Shown one piece after another: positions 16,640 through 23,136 of a DNA stretch of 23,407 nt. A program made the translations under genes and the position numbers. Origin of the DNA: Spirochaetaceae bacterium (GTDB lineage Bacteria > Spirochaetota > Spirochaetia > DSM-27196 > SKKC01); NCBI GenBank assembly GCA_003552745.1, contig PUOG01000101.1, positions 1-23,407 of the forward strand, read 5' to 3'. Below the pieces are notes generated by a model. The model made no database searches. It saw nothing but the letters and a program-made list of their open reading frames with translations, and had not been told where the DNA came from. Each line of letters begins with the position of its first letter. Position 1 is the first letter of the stretch.

Positions 16640-16674
16640 AAAAAAACCTTCTCCCGAGCTCCCGGGGAAGGTTT
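16640..16674 (-). terminator. Intrinsic terminator of the mgtE riboswitch
   Basis: On the minus strand an 11-bp stem (16674-16664 with 16654-16644, one G-U pair) with a 9-nt loop runs straight into seven consecutive T (16646-16640): a textbook Rho-independent terminator. No coding gene lies upstream of it on this strand, only the M-box aptamer, so it is an attenuator. Its 5' arm contains CTTCCCCG (16670-16663), exactly complementary to CGGGGAAG (16800-16793) in the 3' strand of the aptamer's closing helix, which would act as the antiterminator. Confidence 0.9.
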
Positions 16675-16790
16675 CTACGATCCGGAACGGCCAACCGCCA
16701 TGCCCGCGTCCGGTTTACCGTGTGCCCCAATTCTTCGAAAGAACTGAGGCGCTATAAACGCGAACCGTTCGGCACCACCGGAATCTCGCA

Positions 16791-16991
16791 GTCTTCCCCG
16801 TTACAAGCTTCGGCACTGTGCAGCTTACAGTCGGTGACGAACGGATAATCGGACTATCCGACTCATTCCATAGCACCGAGAGCCGCGTTATGCAGAGCCT
16901 TGCTCCGACTCTGCCTGTTCAACCCTTTGGCGTCTCTCGACGTTTCAGGGCAGCGGCGTGTGTCTGCACAGGAGCCTCGCCTACCAAAGAC
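16791..16991 (-). ncRNA. M-box (ykoK leader) magnesium riboswitch
   Basis: The minus strand contains the M-box conserved core in order: GAGGCTCCTGT (about 16978-16968), ACACGCCGCTGCCC (about 16961-16948), GAGACGCCAAAGGGTTGAACAG (about 16935-16914, shown here in its conserved pieces GACGCC and AACAG), a variable stem-loop with GGCTCTGCATAACGCGG, and ACAGTGCCGAAGCTTGTAAC (about 16820-16801). GTCTT (16991-16987) and AAGAC (16795-16791) close helix P1. I recognise it by comparison from memory with the Bacillus subtilis mgtE leader. Relative to that RNA it has an extra stem (AGTCGG 16863-16858 with CCGACT 16834-16829). M-boxes bind Mg2+ and switch off Mg2+ transporters; mgtE is the next large gene, which fits. 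Confidence 0.93.
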
Positions 16992-17013
16992 GCTTTCTCC
17001 TGTTTCTGGCCGC

Positions 17014-17042
17014 AACATACCGATACACCGCACGACGGTCAA
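17014..17042 (-). promoter_or_regulatory. Promoter of the M-box/mgtE transcript
   Basis: On the minus strand TTGACC (17042-17037, 5 of 6) and TATGTT (17019-17014, 4 of 6) are separated by exactly 17 bp. Transcription would start near 17007, about 16 bases before the aptamer's first helix, giving a leader of about 594 nt to mgtE. Confidence 0.65.
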
Positions 17043-17123
17043 CCCAATCACAGGAAAAAAAGTGGTAAAGCATTGTCCGTATCCGCGTGCATGCTGTCGT
17101 TGAATCGACGTCGCGTCTGCGGC

Positions 17124-17152
17124 TTGTATCGCGCAGTTCAGCGCCGTAGAAT
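17124..17152 (+). promoter_or_regulatory. Promoter of the histidine-phosphatase gene, leaderless position
   Basis: TTGTAT (17124-17129) and TAGAAT (17147-17152, 5 of 6) are spaced by 17 bp. The -10 ends seven bases before the ATG at 17160, so the predicted transcript starts at or next to the start codon. No Shine-Dalgarno is present. Confidence 0.5.
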
Positions 17153-17159
17153 CGCGAAA

Positions 17160-17882
17160 ATGCTTCTCTACATTATTCGCCACGCGGACCCGGATTATGC
17201 GGCCGGCACCATAACCGAATACGGTCATCAGGAGGCCGCCGCACTATCTCGAGCCATGTCACGTCTGGCTCCGACCCATCTGTATTCGTCTCCCCTCGGA
17301 CGCGCGAAAGACCCCGCGTCGTACACCGTTGAAACCACAGGCCTGCCCCTTCACATAGAAGAATGGACACAGGAGATCTCCGGTTTTTCCGTGGAGCAGG
17401 AAGATCCGTACGGTACCACCGCGATATGGGACCTGCATGGCGCACATGTCAGAACCATGGAGCCGCCCGGGCCTCGCAGTCGAGACTGGCTTGCTTTGCC
17501 GCCCTATAATACCGACGGGTTCCCCGAGCTCGTGGAGATGATAGCGGAACACTCAGACGAGTTCTTCGCCCGACACGGTTATACGAGAGACGGAGGAACC
17601 TATCATATAGATGATGGGCAGCTCGGTGCACGCGCGCAGCGCCTTGCCGTCTTCTGTCACGGCGGATTCGGTCTGACCTGGCTCGCTCATTTACTCGAGT
17701 TGCCCTTCCCGCTCGTTTACAGCGGGTTCTATCTGTGGCCCAGTTCGGTTACGACCGTACTCTTCGACGAACGCACCGAAGGCGTAGCAACACCTCGATG
17801 CATCGGCCTCGGCGACGTGAGTCACCTCCATCACGCCGGCCTGCGCCCCCGCCCGCGGGGCATAAAAGCCAACCACGAGTAG
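17160..17882 (+). CDS. Histidine phosphatase (phosphoglycerate mutase-like) family protein
   Basis: A 240-residue cytoplasmic protein of the branch-1 histidine phosphatase fold. ATG 17160 puts the family's first strand at the very N-terminus (MLLYIIRHADPDY): the phosphate pocket has R7-H8 (catalytic His), R48 in SSPLGRAK, E68 in the EEW segment and H167 in FCHGGFG. The middle insertion (about 75-155) has a PPGPRSRDW segment, which is longer than in simple phosphoglycerate mutases and may set substrate choice. The frame is open far upstream, but that region is the divergent mgtE promoter and riboswitch, so those residues are not coding. Substrate unknown: sugar phosphate, nucleotide or protein phosphatase are all possible. 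It converges with the FMN-binding gene. Confidence 0.85.
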   Translation: MLLYIIRHADPDYAAGTITEYGHQEAAALSRAMSRLAPTHLYSSPLGRAKDPASYTVETTGLPLHIEEWTQEISGFSVEQEDPYGTTAIWDLHGAHVRTMEPPGPRSRDWLALPPYNTDGFPELVEMIAEHSDEFFARHGYTRDGGTYHIDDGQLGARAQRLAVFCHGGFGLTWLAHLLELPFPLVYSGFYLWPSSVTTVLFDERTEGVATPRCIGLGDVSHLHHAGLRPRPRGIKANHE

Positions 17883-17938
17883 CAGAACGTGCGCGCAGGT
17901 CGCGTGTCGAGGTCTTCGGGTGATGTCCCGTCCCGGAC

Positions 17939-17965
17939 AGCCGGCCCTTCAGTCAAAGGCCGGCT
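17939..17965. terminator. Bidirectional hairpin terminator between convergent genes
   Basis: An 8-bp perfect stem (AGCCGGCC 17939-17946 with GGCCGGCT 17958-17965) with an 11-nt loop that contains the stop codon of the FMN-binding gene. It can form in both transcripts. U-tracts are short or absent (TTCCTC on the plus side), so efficiency is uncertain. Confidence 0.55.
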
Positions 17966-18285
17966 TCCTCGAACGCTTCCTGTACGAGCTCGATGAGCGC
18001 TTCGCTTGTCGTCGGGTGGGTGGATAGACCTTCGACGTCGTAGGTCTGCTCCTCTATCATCTGCTCGGGGACCTCTTCGAAGGGGCGCTCGACGAGCAGC
18101 TCGTTGGCTTCGTGTTCGACGACCTCCACGTCGACGAGCTCGCCGTCGTCGAAGGTCACTTCGACCGTCATATCCGCTCCCTCGTAGCCTTCGCCTTCGA
18201 CGGTGATCACCTCACCGTTGTCGCCGGCAAACCCCGCGCCGGCAACCAGAAGAAGTGCGCCGATGAATGGAATGATGTTTCGCAT
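17953..18285 (-). CDS. Small exported FMN-binding-domain protein
   Basis: A 110-residue protein. ATG 18285 has a strong Shine-Dalgarno (GAGGAGG, 18300-18294) and gives a signal peptide cleaved near AGAGFA|GD (residue 20), so the protein is periplasmic. The mature part is a single FMN_bind domain: GEGYEGADMTVEVTFDDGEL, VDVEVVEHEAN, and the C-terminal VEGLSTHPTTSEALIELV. The last matches the covalent-flavin motif S-G-A-T-x-T-S in spacing, but reads S88-T-H-P-T-T-S94, with Thr93 at the flavin-attachment position. Such domains carry FMN linked by ApbE in electron-transfer chains (NqrC/RnfG, flavin-based extracellular respiration). No ApbE or redox partner gene is in the window. Upstream is a well-spaced promoter overlapped by a large palindrome. 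Confidence 0.8.
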   Translation of the reverse strand: MRNIIPFIGALLLVAGAGFAGDNGEVITVEGEGYEGADMTVEVTFDDGELVDVEVVEHEANELLVERPFEEVPEQMIEEQTYDVEGLSTHPTTSEALIELVQEAFEEAGL

Positions 18286-18303
18286 ATGCTGTGCCTCCTC
18301 GAG

Positions 18304-18316
18304 CATGTAGTACATG
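18304..18316. repeat. 13-bp perfect palindrome next to the FMN gene's ribosome site
   Basis: CATGTA and TACATG flank a single central base, four bases upstream of the Shine-Dalgarno of the FMN-binding gene, inside its predicted leader. It could be a protein-binding site or a tiny RNA element; its short length allows chance occurrence. Confidence 0.35.
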
Positions 18317-18355
18317 TGGCGTCGCCCCGCCGGCGCCTGCCGCCGAAGTCGTCGC

Positions 18356-18384
18356 ATCACATGAATTACTCTTGCTGTAGGCAA
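18356..18384 (-). promoter_or_regulatory. Predicted promoter of the FMN-binding gene
   Basis: On the minus strand TTGCCT (18384-18379, 4 of 6) and TGTGAT (18361-18356, 4 of 6) are spaced by 17 bp; the transcript would start near 18349 with a leader of about 64 nt. The palindrome at 18364-18392 covers the -35 and the spacer. Confidence 0.4.
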
Positions 18385-18392
18385 GCGTAATT
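18364..18392. promoter_or_regulatory. 29-bp imperfect palindrome, likely operator
   Basis: AATTAC-t-CTTGC / GCAAG-c-GTAATT around a 5-bp centre: 11 of 12 arm positions are complementary. It is AT-richer than the surroundings and overlaps the predicted -35 and spacer of the FMN-binding gene, the usual place for a dimeric repressor. No U-tract follows on either strand, so a terminator is unlikely. The binding factor is unknown. Confidence 0.5.
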
Positions 18393-18460
18393 GCGCGATC
18401 TTCGCCCGTAAACCGAATCGAGGCGGACTTAACAGAAGTTTCATACGTCTCGAAAAAAAC

Positions 18461-18491
18461 TTGACGGAATCCGCCGGCGTCAGGCGATACT
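18461..18491 (+). promoter_or_regulatory. Predicted promoter of the DUF4287-like gene, leaderless position
   Basis: TTGACG (18461-18466, 5 of 6) and GATACT (18486-18491, 4 of 6), with a long 19-bp spacer. The -10 ends five bases before ATG 18497 and no Shine-Dalgarno is present. Confidence 0.35.
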
Positions 18492-18496
18492 GCGCT

Positions 18497-19036
18497 ATGG
18501 CAACTATGAGCGACGAGGCGATTCAGGCGGCCACCGGGCGGACACGCGGGCAGTGGGTTGAGCTACTCGATTCCCTCGGCGCGCGTACCCTTTCGCACGC
18601 GGAGATCGCGAAGAAGCTGTCCGCCGACGGGCTGATCGCAAGCGGCTGGTGGTGCCAGACGGTCACGGTCGAATACGAGCGGGCGATCGGAAGGCGTGCC
18701 GAAGGGGAGAAAGCGGCCGGCGAGTTCGCGGCAAGCGCTTCGCGTTCGTTCCCGGCCGCCGACCTCGACGGTGCACTCGAGAAGTGGACGGGGCTGGCCG
18801 ATTCCCGCTCCGATTTCGACGGTGTGGCGCCGGCTGGTCCGAGCGAGACCTCCGCAAGCGATAAGTGGCGGTACTGGCGTGTGAACCTCGACGACGGGAG
18901 CAAGATCGTTGCCGCCATTCATACGAGAAAACCGGGCCAGGCGACGCTTGCCATCTCTCATGAAAGACTTCCCGATGCGGACGCGGTCACTCGCTGGAAA
19001 ACGTTCTGGAAGACGCTCCTCGCCGAGCTTTCCTGA
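18497..19036 (+). CDS. DUF4287 domain protein with SRPBCC-like C-terminal half
   Basis: A 179-residue soluble protein. Residues 5-65 match the DUF4287 pattern: an ATGRTRGQWVELLDSLGA block, a SHAEIAKKL helix and SGWWCQTVTVEYERAIG. The C-terminal half (about 75-179) has RYWRVNLDDGSKIVAAI, a K-x-x-Q-A-T-L-A-I-S-H-E-R-L strand and a terminal WKTFWKTLLAEL helix, which resembles the closing strand and long helix of SRPBCC/AHSA1 proteins. Both parts occur together in small proteins of unknown function. ATG 18497 was chosen over TTG 18461 because the latter falls on the predicted -35 box. A second ATG at 18506 is an alternative. It is divergent from the FMN-binding gene and converges on the photolyase gene. 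Role unknown. Confidence 0.75.
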   Translation: MATMSDEAIQAATGRTRGQWVELLDSLGARTLSHAEIAKKLSADGLIASGWWCQTVTVEYERAIGRRAEGEKAAGEFAASASRSFPAADLDGALEKWTGLADSRSDFDGVAPAGPSETSASDKWRYWRVNLDDGSKIVAAIHTRKPGQATLAISHERLPDADAVTRWKTFWKTLLAELS

Positions 19037-19068
19037 CTCGGTGTACCGTGTAGCAGGCGGGCAACCGA

Positions 19069-20493
19069 TCAAGCGTGTACGAAGCGCGCGAGACGATCGA
19101 CCTTCTCGATGTACGCGGGCATGTCGCACTTGCGCTTCAGCCCTCCGGGCGTCATGATCCTTACCTTCCCGTAGACCGCGCGCTCGGTCCATGGGCGGTC
19201 GTGGAGGCCGAAGATCCAGCCGACGTTGGCGTAACTCGCCGGATTGAGTCCGTCGAGAAAGTAACGGTTGTTCATCGCGAGCAGGCGGGAGTACGCCTGC
19301 TGCGGGCTTGCACTCCACAGCAGCACTCGTTTACCCCAGTACATCCGTACGTAGTTGTGCATGTAGCCGGTCTCGCGCATCTCCCTCATGCATGCGTTCC
19401 AGTACGCGTCGGAGGTGCGGCCGTTCTCGAGCTCCTCATCGGTATAATGCGACTCCCGTTCGTCACCGGCGTGTTCCTCGAGCGTCTTGCGCGCCCACTC
19501 CGGCAGCGCCTCGTATCGGTCGTAGCGCGGCTCGTAGTGACAATAGTTGTAGGCAAGCTCGCGGCGAACGAGCAGCTCCTCGAAGAAGTCTTCGTACTGA
19601 CTCTGGTGATGTGATCGTTCCGCATGCCGGAGGGCCTCGACGAGCAGCCGTACCGGCGAGATCTGCCCGTACTGCAGATACATGCTCATGCCGCTTGTAT
19701 CGTCGGTGTGAGGTTGGTTGCGATGCGCCGAATAGTGACGCAGTCGACTTTCGAGAAAGCCGGAGAACCGCCGGAGTGCCGTCTCTGGGCCACCGGGGTA
19801 GAGGCGAGTGACCGGATGCACCGAGTCGTCGATGGTATGGCCGGCACTCTGAATCGAGGAGAGAACACCAGCGGGATCGCTCGGGTCGAGTAGACCGTCG
19901 TGTAAATCGGTTCCCGGCGCCGGCACGAGAAGCTCGAGATTCGGCGGCTCGCGGAGATAGTCATCCACCTTGGAACGCAGCTTCTTCCGGATCGTGCGCG
20001 CGGCGAACTCGCGTTTGTCGCTTGCAACGCGCACCGGCACGACCACGTCGCTTTCCACCTCATAGACCGGGCAATCGACCGCCGCGGCGAGCTTGCGCCG
20101 CCACTCGGTCGTCGGGCGCAGATAGGCGCCGTCGCAGACGACGAGTGCCGCGTCTCCGGCGAGGGCGGCGATGAAGCGCCACGGTTCCTGCCACTTCACA
20201 AGCAGCGGGATGCCTCGCTCGGCAAGCAGTCGCTGGGTCTGAGCGAGCCCTTCGAGCATGAACGTGTAGTGGCGGAGGGTCGCTTCGGGGTAGTGGGTGA
20301 GCGCGAACGCTGTGACTACCGGCAGACGAAGCCGATTCGCCTGCTCGATCGCGAGATCGAGCGCAGGGTTGTCCCACGGCCGTTGAGACGTCTGCATCCA
20401 GTAGAGAACGAACTTCGCCCCGCGTCGCACCTCACCGCCGCGGTGTGTGACGATGCGCTCGGCTTCAACGCTTTCCCCGGTTCGTCCGCTCAC
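19069..20493 (-). CDS. Class II CPD photolyase (deoxyribodipyrimidine photo-lyase)
   Basis: A 474-residue cytoplasmic flavoenzyme that uses light to split cyclobutane pyrimidine dimers. Class II features are clear: RGAKFVLYWMQTSQR at the N-terminus, a Rossmann-type antenna domain (about 20-190), TIRKKLRSKVDDYL linker, SGMSMYLQYGQISP, FFEELLVRRELAYNYCHY, and the class-typical C-terminus YWGKRVLLWS, NNRYFLDGLNPASYANVGWI and GLHDRPWTERAVYGKVR. I chose GTG 20493, 19 bases after the stop of the outer-membrane protein, because family members begin a short way before the RRGAK block and the longer frame would run into that gene. The Shine-Dalgarno is weak. It is likely co-transcribed with the beta-barrel gene. 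Confidence 0.95.
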   Translation of the reverse strand: MSGRTGESVEAERIVTHRGGEVRRGAKFVLYWMQTSQRPWDNPALDLAIEQANRLRLPVVTAFALTHYPEATLRHYTFMLEGLAQTQRLLAERGIPLLVKWQEPWRFIAALAGDAALVVCDGAYLRPTTEWRRKLAAAVDCPVYEVESDVVVPVRVASDKREFAARTIRKKLRSKVDDYLREPPNLELLVPAPGTDLHDGLLDPSDPAGVLSSIQSAGHTIDDSVHPVTRLYPGGPETALRRFSGFLESRLRHYSAHRNQPHTDDTSGMSMYLQYGQISPVRLLVEALRHAERSHHQSQYEDFFEELLVRRELAYNYCHYEPRYDRYEALPEWARKTLEEHAGDERESHYTDEELENGRTSDAYWNACMREMRETGYMHNYVRMYWGKRVLLWSASPQQAYSRLLAMNNRYFLDGLNPASYANVGWIFGLHDRPWTERAVYGKVRIMTPGGLKRKCDMPAYIEKVDRLARFVHA

Positions 20494-20512
20494 GTCGCTT
20501 GTCCGGAGACGG

Positions 20513-21106
20513 TCAGAACGCGATCGCGATACCGAGACCGATCTGCGCATCGATCCCGGAGACCGCTCGTAACGCCCCGTCGGCATCCGCATCGCGCTCG
20601 ATCAGCTCGCTGTATTCGATGCTGAGATTGGGAGCGAACGAGAACCAGTCGGCGATCCATCGGTAGCCAACGCGCCCCCGAAGCCCGAGCACCGCGGTTG
20701 CGATGTCGATCTCTTCGTCGCGGTTTCGCACGGACGCGTAGCCGGCAACCGGCCCCCCACCGGCGAACCATCCTTCGAGAGCTCGCTGATCCGGCCAGGC
20801 GTGTGCCCCGAAGTAACCGAGTATCGAGTAGGCGCGCTGATAACCGCGATCGCGCAACCAGCTCGAGTAGACGCCGAATGCGCGCCGGTTTCGGTAGCGA
20901 GCCTCGCCGAAAAAGCTCAATCCGTCGCCGACACGCCGCTCGTAACGAGCGCTGACCGAACCGAAAATGGGTCCGAACGGATTCGTGAGAAGCAGGTTAT
21001 TCGCATCCGATCGCGCATGCGCGTCGGCGGCCGGAATCGTCAGAAAGAGCGCAAAGAACGCCGCCGCGACCGCGACACCCAATGATCGTTTCACAGCACA
21101 TCTCAT
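20513..21106 (-). CDS. Outer-membrane beta-barrel-like protein (hypothetical)
   Basis: A 197-residue exported protein. ATG 21106 is used; GTG 21094 (V-K-R-S-L-G) would give a shorter, equally good signal peptide, and neither has a strong Shine-Dalgarno. The signal peptide ends near PAADA|HA. The mature part shows alternating polar/hydrophobic strands and aromatic girdle residues (SVSARYERRVGDGLSFFGEARYRN, which I quote as pieces SARYERRV and FFGEARYRN; GWFAGGGPVAGYASV; GRVGYRWIADWFSFAPNLSI; EYSELIE) and ends in IGLGIAIAF with a terminal Phe, the usual signal for outer-membrane insertion. The pattern is that of small 8-10-strand barrels; I do not recognise a specific family. It directly precedes the photolyase gene. 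Confidence 0.7.
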   Translation of the reverse strand: MRCAVKRSLGVAVAAAFFALFLTIPAADAHARSDANNLLLTNPFGPIFGSVSARYERRVGDGLSFFGEARYRNRRAFGVYSSWLRDRGYQRAYSILGYFGAHAWPDQRALEGWFAGGGPVAGYASVRNRDEEIDIATAVLGLRGRVGYRWIADWFSFAPNLSIEYSELIERDADADGALRAVSGIDAQIGLGIAIAF

Positions 21107-21172
21107 GGCTATCAAGGTGCCAAAACAGAGGTGCCTGCGGCAAGTTGCGTTCGCCGGCACCCCTCTACGAGC

Positions 21173-21190
21173 GCCCGCCTCCGCGCGGGC
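21173..21190 (-). terminator. GC hairpin after the divergent SDR gene
   Basis: A 6-bp stem (GCCCGC / GCGGGC) with a 6-nt loop, six bases past the SDR stop codon and before the outer-membrane protein gene. No U-tract, so it may slow rather than end transcription. Confidence 0.3.
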
Positions 21191-21195
21191 CGGGG

Positions 21196-21981
21196 TCAGA
21201 GATAGACCGCGTTACCGACTCCGCCGCCGGCGGAGATCGACTCGCCGGTGATTGCCTGCCCTTTCGGCGAGCAGAGAAATGCCACCGCCCACCCGATCTC
21301 GGTCGCCTCGACGATGCGCCCGATGTCGTTGTAGCCGCGCCGTTCCTCTTCAATCGTCTCGCGACTGATTCCTGTTCGCGCGGCGTCCTCTTCGTCGGTG
21401 CGCTCGGTCCGCGTGAGACCGGGGTGTACGGTGTTCACCGTTATGCCGTCCTTCCCGAGCTGGTGGGAAAGCGTGCGCGACAGGTGGACCAGGGCTACAT
21501 TGCGCATGCCGCTGAGCCACCGCCCCTCGCGTCCGCTCAACCCTCCGATGTTCACGATTCTGCCCCACTTCCGCTCCCGCATCGAAGGAGCGACCGCCTG
21601 AGCGGTCCGAAGATACCCGAGCACTTTCGTATCGATGTCTGCGCCGAGCGGTTCGTCGGCTTCCGGTCCGAAGTCGAACGCGAGCCCACCGGGCTGCGCT
21701 GCACAGTTGATGAGAATATCGATGTGACCGAACTGGTCGATAACGCTGCGCGCCATCGCCTCGACCGACTCGCGGCTGCGTGTGTCGCATTCGACGAACG
21801 GCACCGAGCCACCGCCTGAAGCGTGCTCGATCTCGGAGGCCGCACGCTCGAGCACCGCTCGATCCCTCGCGGCAATCGCCACGCGCACACCCTCTTTCGC
21901 CAGCTCGATCGCGATCGCCTTCCCGATGCCGCGGCTGCCGCCGCTGACAACCGCCGTCTTCCCGTTGAGCTCAAGATCCAT
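21196..21981 (-). CDS. Divergent SDR-family protein lacking the canonical Tyr-Lys pair
   Basis: A 261-residue cytoplasmic Rossmann protein. ATG 21981 has a strong Shine-Dalgarno (GAGGAGGT) seven bases upstream. The cofactor loop SGGSRGIG (13-20) and Arg39 (AARD) support NAD(P) binding, and the NAG motif is replaced by NCAA (92-95). At the active site the family's Y-x-x-x-K is S157-G-M-R-N161, while Ser149 sits in the IGGLSG strand. The flanking helix NVALVHLSRTLSHQLG keeps the normal SDR pattern, so this is not a misalignment. SDR subfamilies with G/S-x-x-R-N at this site exist, so the protein may be a real enzyme with altered chemistry or a non-catalytic binder. It is downstream of the LRR gene on the same strand, 81 bp apart. 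Confidence 0.87.
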   Translation of the reverse strand: MDLELNGKTAVVSGGSRGIGKAIAIELAKEGVRVAIAARDRAVLERAASEIEHASGGGSVPFVECDTRSRESVEAMARSVIDQFGHIDILINCAAQPGGLAFDFGPEADEPLGADIDTKVLGYLRTAQAVAPSMRERKWGRIVNIGGLSGREGRWLSGMRNVALVHLSRTLSHQLGKDGITVNTVHPGLTRTERTDEEDAARTGISRETIEEERRGYNDIGRIVEATEIGWAVAFLCSPKGQAITGESISAGGGVGNAVYL

Positions 21982-22062
21982 CCTCGGTACCTCCTCTCGA
22001 GAGCCTACGGTTCCACGATTCGGCCGATTGTGTCGAGTGAGCGTGTAGTGCGGAAACACCGG

Positions 22063-23136
22063 TCACTCCGGGAGCGCCCGCGGAAAGCGGCGCGATACGT
22101 TCTCCCAGTAGTCGGCGAGCACGCGGTAGCCTGCCGGCGAGCCCTCGGGCGACTCGGAGATCGGGTTCTCGCGAATATCGACTTCCGCGTGTATTCCATC
22201 CTCCGGACGATCCTGCAGCGCGCCGTCGCGCATCAGCTCGGCGATCGGGGTGAGATCGCGGATCCCGGCATCGCGCACGTTCAGCCGCCGAAGCTCACGC
22301 AACTCGGCGAGCACCTGCACCTCGTCGCCCGCCGGCACGCCGCGCATGATGAGCGTCTCGAGCCCGGCCAATCCGGCCAGCGGCACGATGCTTTCGACCG
22401 CCTCGTTCGAGTGGATATTCAGATAGCGAAGCGTGGTGATCTCCGAGAGCGGCGAGATATCGTTGAGGTAGTTCCCGCGCACGTTGAGGTGGTCGAGCTG
22501 CCGGAGCGCCGCCAGCGGCGCCACACCGTCGTCATGGATTCGGTTCTCCCGCAGATCGAGGCGACGCAATCGCTCCAACTCGGCGAGCGGCGCAACATCC
22601 TCGATGTGATTATCGCGAAGATCGAGCTCCACGAGGCCGGTCAGCGCCGACAGCGCAGTGAGATCGGAGATGCGCTCGTGTTCGTCGGGACGCTCCGGGT
22701 GCGACGGCCCACGGTTGTGCCGCAAGTTTAGAACCTGCAACTCAGGGAGCCCGGCGAGAGACTCCACTCCGGCGGCAGCGAGGTCGACGATCCCGTTTTC
22801 GCGCAGATTCAGAACCCGCAGCCGCTCCAACTGAGAGAGCGGTGAGAGATCTTCGACCAGGTTTCCCCGCAGATCAAGGACGGCGAGATTGGGAAGCTGT
22901 TCGATTCCGTCGAGCCGTTCGATGCCGCGCTCGGAGGCATCGAGCTCGGTCATCCGCTCGAGCTGCGCCGGCGTTACGAACTCCGCCTCCTCGCCGACGG
23001 CCTCGCGAACGGCCGCCTCGAGGCCGTCGTCGGCGAACTCGACCGCATCCGACCCGGCCGCAGCGAACAGATACACGATCGAAAGGACAACGAGCGCCGC
23101 TAAGGAAGCAATGAAGAGAGCCCACACGCGTCTCAC
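22063..23136 (-). CDS. Membrane-anchored leucine-rich-repeat protein
   Basis: A 357-residue protein starting at GTG 23136, with Shine-Dalgarno GGGAGG nine bases upstream and a 4-bp overlap (GTGA) with the stop of the VTC-domain gene, which fixes the start. After RR comes a hydrophobic segment WALFIASLAALVVLSIVYLF (signal anchor or signal peptide), then a short helical region (EAAVREAVGEEAEFVTPAQL, residues about 38-57) and about ten leucine-rich repeats of 21-24 residues, internalin-like with L-x-x-L-x-x-L-D-L-R-x-N-x-I-x-D-x-x-P-L (about 62-320). It probably faces the periplasm or the surface and binds a protein or polymer. Translational coupling suggests a partner function with the VTC protein. 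Confidence 0.87.
   Translation of the reverse strand: MRRVWALFIASLAALVVLSIVYLFAAAGSDAVEFADDGLEAAVREAVGEEAEFVTPAQLERMTELDASERGIERLDGIEQLPNLAVLDLRGNLVEDLSPLSQLERLRVLNLRENGIVDLAAAGVESLAGLPELQVLNLRHNRGPSHPERPDEHERISDLTALSALTGLVELDLRDNHIEDVAPLAELERLRRLDLRENRIHDDGVAPLAALRQLDHLNVRGNYLNDISPLSEITTLRYLNIHSNEAVESIVPLAGLAGLETLIMRGVPAGDEVQVLAELRELRRLNVRDAGIRDLTPIAELMRDGALQDRPEDGIHAEVDIRENPISESPEGSPAGYRVLADYWENVSRRFPRALPE

Noticed and set aside
15922..16848. A 308-codon plus-strand frame across the mgtE start and leader.
   Set aside because: It is antisense to the highly conserved MgtE N and CBS domains and then crosses the riboswitch terminator.
16755..16853. A Cys-rich open frame on the minus strand that looks like the end of a small protein (pieces FVTDCKLHSAEAC and GEDCEIPVV before a TAG).
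   Set aside because: It has no ATG, GTG or TTG start after an in-frame stop, and it lies within the conserved 3' part of the M-box aptamer, which explains the sequence better.
17047..17064. A run of seven A (T on the minus strand) that might end a terminator.
   Set aside because: No stem precedes it on either strand, and it lies just upstream of the M-box promoter.
16818..17159. Upstream 114-codon extension of the histidine-phosphatase frame.
   Set aside because: It overlaps the M-box aptamer and both divergent promoters, has no domain, and the family fold begins at ATG 17160.
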